Made by a program: the position numbers and the translations under genes | The notes under the pieces: generated by a model | The model's database searches: none | Seen by the model: the letters and a program-made list of their open reading frames with translations, nothing else | Told to the model about the DNA's origin: nothing | Shown: positions 58,557 to 64,000 of the stretch, in pieces | How the letters are laid out: every line of letters begins with the position of its first letter | Position numbering within the stretch: position 1 is the first letter of the stretch | Assembly (NCBI GenBank): GCA_040754075.1 | Contig: JBFMDH010000010.1 | Location: 158,748 to 222,747 of the forward strand | DNA from: Acidobacteriota bacterium | GTDB lineage: Bacteria > Acidobacteriota > Blastocatellia > UBA7656 | DNA: 64,000 nucleotides | Reading direction: 5' to 3'

Positions 58557-58871
58557 TCAATCAAGGTGAAAAACTTCATCAAGCGCAATTGTAAACGGGC
58601 TATTGTCCGGGTTGGTGAGCATTAGTGGTTTCATATAATCCCACCAGTGACGACACACCTCTGTATCAGCGATTTGATTCCATAATTGTTCGGATTCAAT
58701 TTCAACATAGGCAAACAGTTCGTCAGTTTGACGATTTAAAAAGATGGAATAATGATTCACCCCATGTGTCTTCAAAGTATCTTCCAACGCTTTCCAGATG
58801 GGGTTGTGGCGCTGTTGATATTCTTCCTGATTGCCGTGATGCAGTTTCATTAAAAAGGCTTTGCGTATCAT
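58557..58871 (-). CDS. rhaM: L-rhamnose mutarotase
   Basis: 104 residues, exactly the usual RhaM length, from MIRKAFLMKLHHGNQEEYQQ. Catalytic-site residues are visible in EEYQQRHNPIW (Tyr and His, about 20-28) and in CRHWWDYMKPLM (about 75-86). An in-frame extension of 36 codons upstream is lysine/arginine-rich and unlike the family, so it is excluded. It interconverts alpha and beta anomers of L-rhamnose in the cytosol. RhaA, RhaB and RhaD are not in the window. It precedes the six-hairpin protein gene by about 48 bp and may be the first gene of the region-D operon. Confidence 0.94.
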   Translation of the reverse strand: MIRKAFLMKLHHGNQEEYQQRHNPIWKALEDTLKTHGVNHYSIFLNRQTDELFAYVEIESEQLWNQIADTEVCRHWWDYMKPLMLTNPDNSPFTIALDEVFHLD

Positions 58872-59236
58872 CAAATAATTTTCCGTAATTTTTTTAGACC
58901 GAGCTTTCCTGAGTCTGCCCTTGGTTTCGCGGTCGTTAATCGTTGAAGCATTTTCTATCAGCTTGAACAAAATCACCAACTTAAAATCGTTCCCTTTAAA
59001 AATTTTTTCGGACTGAAACTGAAAAACCGAATCATAAAGCTTTGCTGTTTTGCCTGACAGAGCAATTATTTTTCTAATTGATGCTCAATTATTTTTTTAC
59101 CTTTTCAGGCGCATCTTCAATCCTTGGAAAATAATTTCGGTTAAAATCAGTTTCTGTAATTCATCAAACGAAGGGTGACCTTTCAGCCAATTCTGCTACC
59201 CCCCTTCCTTTTTTAATTGAATTTCGCCACCATTCT
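58872..59236. promoter_or_regulatory. 365-bp divergent intergenic region between rhaM and the AAA ATPase gene
   Basis: AT-rich. Two similar AATTATTTTTCT/AATTATTTTTTT tracts preceded by GC(T)CAATT-type sequence lie at about 59062-59099. The AAA gene has no clear Shine-Dalgarno. No gene seen; promoters for both directions are expected here. Confidence 0.4.
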
Positions 59237-60109
59237 ATGATACATGAGCCGGTTATGATACCTGAAACTGTTTTTTCAATATCGCCAAACCCCAGATTTT
59301 TTTTCATTACACCATCGATTCACGCCGCGATAACCAAAACCAAATATGTTATCCGTTCACGCCAAGGGCTGACCACTATTATCGGCGATGTGGGACTTGG
59401 CAAAACTTCACTGCTAAGGCTTTTATTTAATGAATATATCGATTCATCGGATTATACGGTTGCGTTTATGGTAAACCCTAAACAAACCTCTGAAACCGCC
59501 TTTTTAAAAGCGATTTGCACGGAATTTGGAATTCCGACCCGGCGAAGCCTGCGAGAAACCGAATATGAATTACGCGGCTTTTTAGTAGAGCAGTACAAGG
59601 AAGGTAAAAACACCGTTTTGTTTATAGATGAAGCGCAGCAGTTGCGCGGGCCAATGTTCGAGCAAATCCGTCAAATTCTTAATTTTGAAACAGATACAAC
59701 AAAACTAATTTCAATTGTGATGGCTGGTCAAGTAGAATTGCGGTATAAACTTGCCGATAAAACTAAACGGGCACTGGTCAGTCGAATCGCTGTCTCTTCA
59801 ACGCTCGACGCCCTGACACTTGAAGAGATTGGCGAAATGATCAGTTTCCGTTGTCGAGTTGCGGGCGTTGAAAATCCCTTTGAAGCGACTGCCACCAGTG
59901 CCATTTACCAATGGTCTAAGGGAGTCCCGCGTGAAGCGATTAAACTTTGCGCCATGTCTGTTCAATACGCGAGGATTAATAATTTAAAAACCATTCCTGC
60001 TGACCTGGTCGAACTTGCCGCCTCAGACATTGTCCGTCCCTCCGAAGAGGAAGCCTTCCTATCACGCTCAAACACCGGAACTATGGCAGCGGTTAAAGAG
60101 GTATCATGA
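59237..60109 (+). CDS. ExeA/TniB-like AAA family ATPase
   Basis: 290 residues. FSISPNPRFFFITPS (about 13-27) is the N-terminal mark of ExeA/MshM-like ATPases. Walker A GDVGLGKTSLL (about 50), Walker B TVLFIDEAQQL (about 126), a sensor-like SIVMAGQVELRYKL (about 159) and an arginine-rich end of the motor (SRIAVSSTLDAL). The peptidoglycan-binding and membrane segments of true ExeA/GspA are absent, so a cytosolic helper role (DNA transposition, replication-helicase loading or partition) is more likely than secretion. The stop overlaps the next gene's ATG (ATGA), with GAGGT ahead, so the two are translationally coupled. A second ATG at 59255 is also possible. Confidence 0.88.
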   Translation: MIHEPVMIPETVFSISPNPRFFFITPSIHAAITKTKYVIRSRQGLTTIIGDVGLGKTSLLRLLFNEYIDSSDYTVAFMVNPKQTSETAFLKAICTEFGIPTRRSLRETEYELRGFLVEQYKEGKNTVLFIDEAQQLRGPMFEQIRQILNFETDTTKLISIVMAGQVELRYKLADKTKRALVSRIAVSSTLDALTLEEIGEMISFRCRVAGVENPFEATATSAIYQWSKGVPREAIKLCAMSVQYARINNLKTIPADLVELAASDIVRPSEEEAFLSRSNTGTMAAVKEVS

Positions 60110-61599
60110 GCGAGCAAAAGAAGTATGTCACCTTTAGAGATTTGAAGGAATTAAACCCTCCTCAATCATCCTCTATCGCTCCAGCTAAAGCTCAATCTAC
60201 AAAAACTAAAAAGATCACTACTAGTACACCTAGTATATCTAGTATATCTAGCTCACCTAGTACATCTAGAATACCTAGTACATCTAGTAAAGCTAAAACC
60301 GTCAGTGATAAAAAATCTTTTAAACCGCAAGCTGAAAGGGATATTCCTCAAATTGAATCCATAGCGCCAGAAAGAGATTTTCAAAGAGTTCCCAATTCGG
60401 TTACTCGTCAAATTATGGCGAGCGGCGTGTTCAAGGGAAAAAGTAAACAAGTCTGGGATTATTTATGGAGTGTTTCAAGAGGGGCAATTAATCCTGTGCG
60501 TATTATTAAACGTTCGCGCAAGGACATCAAAAATGGCTCAGGAATCGGTTCGATGGTGACAGTAGATGCGGCAATAACTCACCTGGAGAGCATCGGTTTA
60601 TTACGGGTTCTCCCCTCGGTCGGGTCACTTGCAGGCAATTCTTATGAAATTTTTACACCTGAAGAAATCGCTATTAGTTATACTAGTACATCTAGTACAC
60701 CTAGTATAACTAGCCCTACCCAGAAACTAGATAATCTAGATATACTAGAAAGTAGTATATCTAGTATAACCTTATCCTCTTTAAAATCAGAAGTTTCTGG
60801 TCATCCTAATACTTTATATAATACATGTATTGATGATGATATATACACACACACAGTTGAAAAGGAATTTGCTCGGATTATTCTTGTGTGTGCGGAAAAG
60901 ATTCTTGGGGAAAAAATTCCAATAAATCCACAGGAGGTCTCCCGCTGGAATGAATGTGCAACCTTAATCGCCACGGAATTAGAAAATGCCGCAAAAAATG
61001 CCAAGGGAATTTCTTCAGTTCCGGCATTCTTGGCTACTCATCTGCGAAGGTCTTTTGCCAAGAATGATTCTGAATTTTTTGACAAAGGCAAGCCGCCTGT
61101 AAACCTTCCGGTTCGTGAAAAAAATGACAAGCCGACAGACCTGGAAAGTAAGGGGAAATCAAGGTTCTCATTGGGCGAGTGTTTGAGGTTTGCCGAATAT
61201 CTTGGAGTTAAGGGTAAAGGCATAGTAAACCCCGGCGGTTATGCCACGACAATATTCCGCTCAGGAGAAGCTGATGAGTTAATCGAAGAATTTCTGAAAA
61301 AATCACCAGAACCGCTCGCCCCCGTCAAATGTCCTGACTGCAACGATGACGACCTGCGCTATATCAGTGGTCGTGATGGTGAAAAATTGAAATGTGAACA
61401 CCCTCGGTTGCCGTTAGCGATAAAACTGTATGAAGCCCTGGAGGAATTATTGGCATTACATCTGGGGGATGCAAGTTATCAGGAATCCGACCTGCTCGAA
61501 GATTTAAAATTTAAAATTGAACGCGAAGGTCTCAAATGGGATGAATCGCTGGCAATGGCTTTGGCTTTGAAAGAAAAAAACAGATATCAAGTAAATTAA
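60106..61599 (+). CDS. Winged-helix protein with low-complexity linkers and C-terminal zinc-ribbon-like motif
   Basis: 497 residues, not assignable to a named family. About 1-90 is disordered, with an S/T/P-S-I/T tripeptide repeat at 39-62. About 92-186 looks like a winged helix: VPNSVTRQIMASGVFKGKSK, AITHLESIGLLRVLPSVG and NSYEIFTPEE. A second S/T-rich linker spans 190-222. About 250-400 is mainly helical, and CPDC...C-EH at 409-432 may bind zinc. The design recalls plasmid or phage replication initiators. The two repeat clusters at DNA level fall exactly in the two linkers. It is coupled to the AAA ATPase, which may be its motor partner. The pair could be a replication, partition or transposition module; none is shown by sequence alone. 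Confidence 0.85.
   Translation: MSEQKKYVTFRDLKELNPPQSSSIAPAKAQSTKTKKITTSTPSISSISSSPSTSRIPSTSSKAKTVSDKKSFKPQAERDIPQIESIAPERDFQRVPNSVTRQIMASGVFKGKSKQVWDYLWSVSRGAINPVRIIKRSRKDIKNGSGIGSMVTVDAAITHLESIGLLRVLPSVGSLAGNSYEIFTPEEIAISYTSTSSTPSITSPTQKLDNLDILESSISSITLSSLKSEVSGHPNTLYNTCIDDDIYTHTVEKEFARIILVCAEKILGEKIPINPQEVSRWNECATLIATELENAAKNAKGISSVPAFLATHLRRSFAKNDSEFFDKGKPPVNLPVREKNDKPTDLESKGKSRFSLGECLRFAEYLGVKGKGIVNPGGYATTIFRSGEADELIEEFLKKSPEPLAPVKCPDCNDDDLRYISGRDGEKLKCEHPRLPLAIKLYEALEELLALHLGDASYQESDLLEDLKFKIEREGLKWDESLAMALALKEKNRYQVN
60221..60292. repeat. CTAG-headed 9-bp tandem repeat, cluster 1 (in-gene)
   Basis: Eight consecutive 9-bp units, each starting CTAG, at 60221, 60230, 60239, 60248, 60257, 60266, 60275 and 60284. 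Consensus CTAGTAYAY. They encode a tripeptide repeat in the N-terminal linker of the winged-helix protein. They could be iterons, a recognition array or a slippage-prone microrepeat. Confidence 0.85.
60683..60769. repeat. CTAG-headed 9-bp repeat, cluster 2 (in-gene)
   Basis: Eight CTAG tetramers at 60683, 60692, 60701, 60710, 60727, 60736, 60745 and 60761, mostly 9 bp apart with two phase breaks. Units such as CTAGTACAT and CTAGTACAC are identical to cluster-1 units 400 bp upstream. They encode the linker following the winged helix. Confidence 0.8.
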
Positions 61600-61610
61600 A
61601 CCGGTCTGAT

Positions 61611-61696
61611 ATGGCGTTTAAATCGGTTTTAAGAGGTTTTTAAGGTGAAAATGGAGTCTCAGGTGGTTTAATCTCTTAAAACGCTTTAAAAGCCAT
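61611..61696. repeat. Large imperfect inverted repeat downstream of the winged-helix gene
   Basis: Arms at 61611-61638 and 61670-61696 pair over about 24 of 28 positions (shared cores ATGGC, TTTAAA and TTTTAAGAG), with a 31-nt loop. It begins 11 bp after the CDS stop, in a TTTAAA-rich stretch. Possible roles: bidirectional terminator towards the minus-strand small ORF, an element end, or an AT-rich unwinding site. Confidence 0.65.
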
Positions 61697-61737
61697 TTAA
61701 AAAGCAAATCCGGTTTTAGAAAATTAAGCCTCAGAGG

Positions 61738-61908
61738 TTATCGTTTCAAGTTGTCTCTAGTATTTTCCGTTTTTCGATTTTTCACCAACAGGCTCCACAG
61801 CGGTTCGCCAGTTTTAAGTAACTCATCTAACAAATCATCACCCAAAGCTTCACGATGAATTTCGCGAAACGCAATCCGCGATTTTTCCTTTGATCCTATG
61901 ATCTTCAT
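61738..61908 (-). CDS. Small hypothetical protein, coupled to the ORF upstream
   Basis: 56 residues from MKIIGSKEKSRIAFREIHRE, charged and helix-rich (EALGDDLLDELLKTGEPLW). Its ATG overlaps the stop of the 81-residue ORF by 4 bp (ATGA), which supports translation. No family recognised. It is convergent with the winged-helix gene. Confidence 0.4.
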   Translation of the reverse strand: MKIIGSKEKSRIAFREIHREALGDDLLDELLKTGEPLWSLLVKNRKTENTRDNLKR

Positions 61909-62150
61909 ATTTCGATTTCCACAGCTTTCCGTGCTATCTCTTGCTGCCAAGTTTGAGGTGCATCATCGTATGCCCTTACATCCCGACATGGCAATTTTCT
62001 TGCAAGGCTTGCTGCTACGCTACAAGCTTTATTAGGGGCGTGGGTACTGGTCTCGATGGGCAGGTCTTTGCCTTTTATCGTATTGCTGATTCTCTCGTTT
62101 CGCTGATCAGGCGAGAAACACTCCCACAGTGTAAGATCGCTATAAGACAC
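61905..62150 (-). CDS. Small hypothetical protein
   Basis: 81 residues from MSYSDLTLWECFSPDQRNER, ending QTWQQEIARKAVEIEI. Four-base overlap with the next small ORF. No recognisable domain and no clear ribosome site. It could be a degraded remnant. Confidence 0.3.
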   Translation of the reverse strand: MSYSDLTLWECFSPDQRNERISNTIKGKDLPIETSTHAPNKACSVAASLARKLPCRDVRAYDDAPQTWQQEIARKAVEIEI

Positions 62151-62337
62151 GACTTACAGGTTACTACGCCAATCAGGCATATTGGTGTACGGCATAACTT
62201 TTGCTGTTGCACTAACTTGTACTCGTTACAGAAGATTTGTAGCGAAACAATGAAATTAAGCGAGCGTATGCCGGATAAGTTTTCGCATTGAGTGACAGTC
62301 GGTGCCCGTCGCTCCAAACAAGAAAGGAGGTACAACC

Positions 62338-62703
62338 ATGCCAGCAAAGAGTCCCGAAGACATCTGCCGCCTCTTCCAACAGTACATGGCAGCAGGCGAT
62401 CTTGACGCAGTGCTGAGCCTATACGACCCAGAGGCAGTTTTTCTGAAGCAATCCGGCGAAGCCACGCAGGGCAGGCAAGAGTTGCGAGAGCAGTTGGCTT
62501 CGCAATCTGCCTTGAAGACGCGCTTCGATTTCACCATTAAGCAGGTTGTTCAGGCGGGCGACATCGCACTGATGCACACGCAGTGGCAAGTGTCGGAGCC
62601 GCAGCCGATGATGGTGTATGCGATTGAGGTCGCCCGCCGCCAACCCGATGGAACCTGGCGCTGGCTCATCGGCGACCCCTTTACGGTCGGCAGGAAGAGT
62701 TGA
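62338..62703 (+). CDS. NTF2-like (SnoaL/DUF4440) fold protein
   Basis: 121 residues. The pattern CRLFQQYMAAGDLDAVLSLY (about 9-28) followed by DPEAVF and, at the end, DGTWRWLIGDPF is typical of SnoaL-like/DUF4440 ketosteroid-isomerase-fold proteins. The ATG at 62338 has a near-perfect AAAGGAGG 8 nt upstream, so a GTG 12 codons earlier is not used. Members range from enzymes to small binding proteins; function unknown. It stands alone between the decayed segments. Confidence 0.85.
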   Translation: MPAKSPEDICRLFQQYMAAGDLDAVLSLYDPEAVFLKQSGEATQGRQELREQLASQSALKTRFDFTIKQVVQAGDIALMHTQWQVSEPQPMMVYAIEVARRQPDGTWRWLIGDPFTVGRKS

Positions 62704-63136
62704 GCAATTTCATGTTTGATGGTTTCACGTGCAGGCAAATCAAGCCGCAGGGAACAACTATCAACTTCGTGCGCAGAGCGGTTATTCCGTCCTGCGATTG
62801 CACGGCTGCTCGTTAATGCAGAAATGGCATTCCAGCCGCATTGAGTGCGCCAACGGCATCGATAGCTGTACCTCCGACCAAACGTTTGTCTTTGCCTTCA
62901 AGCACCTCCATCCGCTGATTAACGTGTATAGGGATCGGACAGCTGATTGGCTGCCTGTTGGCTGTAGACGCGGATTTCCGCTGCGAGCCGGACAACGTGA
63001 TGTATGGGTTGGAAAGCCTATGAGCAAGGTGCAGCCAATTATCAATCCGGCAACAACCCGCTTGAGTCAGGTCAGCAACAACTCAGTTAGAGCTACCTGC
63101 TTCGTGGGCAGATGCTCTTGCGAGGTATAAGAGCTT
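62704..63136. other. 433-bp stretch with no convincing gene
   Basis: Frames open on both strands here lack coding features. The minus-strand stretch around 62813-62950 reads EVLEGKDKRLVGGTAIDAVG, which looks protein-like but is not assignable; it may be a gene remnant. Confidence 0.4.
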
Positions 63137-63490
63137 ATGTATGCGACAATCCGAAACACAGTTCCAGACGGATTTCCGGTTCGAGTGGAAAGACTGGCAA
63201 GAATCGGAGTTGATGCGCACTCAGGCAATGAGGTGCCGATAAAACCGCAATGCGCCGCCTGGGAATTAGTGGAATTTGCCAGTGATAAGGCAATCATTTC
63301 AACCGTTTCGGGAACCCTAACGATCTGGATCGCCCGGCAGTTCAAGGTGTGGGCGAAGCAGAAATTCAGTTGTTCGGGCACACTCGCGACGATGACTTGC
63401 GGGTTGCTCTATGCCATTGCCGCTAAAGTGGCTTACCCGGAAAGGCAAGCCATCGCTTTCGTAGGCGGGGGAAGGACTGGATCGGTATGA
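63137..63490 (+). pseudogene. Remnant of a thiamine-diphosphate enzyme (pyruvate oxidase/dehydrogenase type)
   Basis: The 117-codon frame contains about 80 residues matching the start of the C-terminal TPP-binding domain of PoxB-like enzymes. PIKPQCAAWELVEFASDKAI (about 35-54) is followed by ISTVSGTLTIWIARQF, SCSGTLATMTCGLLYAIAAK and VAYPERQAIAFVGGGR. The catalytic GDGGF Mg/TPP motif is broken (FVGGGRTG) and the frame ends just there. A normal enzyme has about 550-600 residues. This is a decayed or recombined fragment; it overlaps the next ORF by 4 bp (ATGA). Confidence 0.7.
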
Positions 63491-63897
63491 TTCGCCGGGT
63501 GGCGTTTGGGAAAGCGATTCTGGCAGGAGTTGCCGGTGCGCTGGTGTGGGAGTTGACCGTGCGCATACTAATTGCGCTGCGCCTGCCGCTTTTAGACATC
63601 GTCTACGTGCTGGGAACGATGATGTTCGGGCAGTCGCCCACGTGGTTATGGTGGCCAGTTGGTATGGCGCTTCACGCTATGGTTGGGGCGATCTGGGCGG
63701 TCTTTTATGCCTATTTCTTCTGGTCTACATTCGACTGGCCACCCGTCATGCAAGGAGTCGTGTTCTCCCTGGGTTCAGCCATTTTAGCAGGGCTGGTGAT
63801 GATTCCGCAGATGGGGCTTATGCACCCGCTGATGTTGCGCGGGGAGATGCCTACTCCGGGAAAATTCGGATTGATGTTAGCTGTCATGAATGGTTGA
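63487..63897 (+). CDS. Small membrane protein with four predicted helices, possibly truncated
   Basis: 136 residues: KAILAGVAGALVWELTVRIL, LDIVYVLGTMMFG, WWPVGMALHAMVGAIWAVFY and GVVFSLGSAILAGLVMIPQM form likely helices. No family is named with confidence. The frame ends in LMLAVMNG without the hydrophobic tail expected if related proteins have a further helix, so truncation is possible. It starts within the stop of the TPP-enzyme remnant. The following 103 bp to the window edge show nothing recognisable. Confidence 0.6.
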   Translation: MIRRVAFGKAILAGVAGALVWELTVRILIALRLPLLDIVYVLGTMMFGQSPTWLWWPVGMALHAMVGAIWAVFYAYFFWSTFDWPPVMQGVVFSLGSAILAGLVMIPQMGLMHPLMLRGEMPTPGKFGLMLAVMNG

Positions 63898-64000
63898 TTC
63901 ACAACCAACGATGAAAAATGGATCGAGTCGGAGTATGCTCTTTGAAGTCTCAGCGTCAATCAGGTCGGACTCCCTTGGTGCCTCGAGCCCGTATGTTAGC

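Noticed and set aside
58872..58979. 36-residue extension of rhamnose mutarotase
   Set aside because: The family is 104 residues and starts at the internal MIRKAF; the extension is unrelated basic sequence.
59237..60109. Type II secretion ATPase ExeA/GspA
   Set aside because: No membrane segment, no peptidoglycan-binding domain and no gsp genes nearby.
60221..60769. CRISPR array
   Set aside because: Units are 9 bp, contiguous and coding, with no unique spacers of 30 bp or so and no cas genes.
62729..63130. 133-codon plus-strand ORF
   Set aside because: No domain, signal, ribosome site or protein-like composition; several overlapping frames on both strands are equally open.
63546..63914. 122-codon ORF overlapping the membrane protein
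   Set aside because: Its product is unlike a protein family and lies in another frame of the better-supported membrane-protein gene.

Overview
The window looks like a chromosomal segment of an Acidobacteriota bacterium, probably class Blastocatellia. This rests on three things: six duplicated permeases of the ADOP type, a large TonB-dependent receptor with an N-terminal carboxypeptidase-regulatory domain, and moderate GC (about 50% by eye). The taxonomy is an inference from gene content. No rRNA, tRNA, CRISPR array or intact transposase was recognised.

Region A (1-20.2 kb, all minus strand). A membrane-fusion protein and one LolD/MacB-type ATPase are followed by six ADOP/MacB-like permeases (the last runs off the left edge). 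Interspersed are an M28 metallopeptidase, a beta-lactamase-fold serine hydrolase with TPRs and a ureohydrolase. Gaps are mostly 10-130 bp, so the block may be one very long operon.

Region B (20.4-38.1 kb, minus strand). A second tightly packed operon, read from a TonB-dependent receptor at 38.1 kb, encodes an ApbE flavin transferase, a DoxX membrane protein, two Tat-exported Gfo/Idh/MocA oxidoreductases, a DUF6807 protein, an MFS transporter, an Old Yellow Enzyme homologue, an SDR, a GH88 unsaturated uronyl hydrolase, a GalT-type uridylyltransferase, an IMPase-family phosphatase and a GHMP kinase that closely resembles plant L-arabinokinase rather than galactokinase.

Region C (38.1-46.7 kb). 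A FadR-type GntR regulator, KDPG aldolase, KDG kinase, a hexuronate-type MFS carrier, a KduD-like SDR, a divergent NagB-fold protein and altronate dehydratase form the uronate-to-pyruvate core. Inverted repeats of the form AATGGT-N3-ACCATT lie in both divergent promoter regions and over the regulator's own start codon, suggesting one regulator for the pathway.

Region D (46.8-58.9 kb, minus strand). Secreted pectin and rhamnogalacturonan enzymes: GH28, a CE12 acetylesterase, an alpha/beta hydrolase, GH51, GH106, an unassigned six-hairpin glycosidase-like protein and rhamnose mutarotase, plus a trypsin-like protease. Regions B-D together read as a pectin (rhamnogalacturonan/arabinan) utilisation locus with heavy use of Tat leaders.

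Region E (59.2-64 kb). An AT-richer accessory segment holds a translationally coupled pair: an ExeA-like AAA ATPase and a winged-helix/Zn-ribbon protein. The second gene carries two clusters of 9-bp CTAG-headed repeats on either side of its winged-helix coding segment. Downstream come a large imperfect inverted repeat, small ORFs, an NTF2-like protein, a degraded thiamine-diphosphate-enzyme fragment and a short membrane protein, as in a site of repeated insertion and decay. The AAA/winged-helix pair with in-gene repeats is the best candidate here for an undescribed replication, transposition or partition module.
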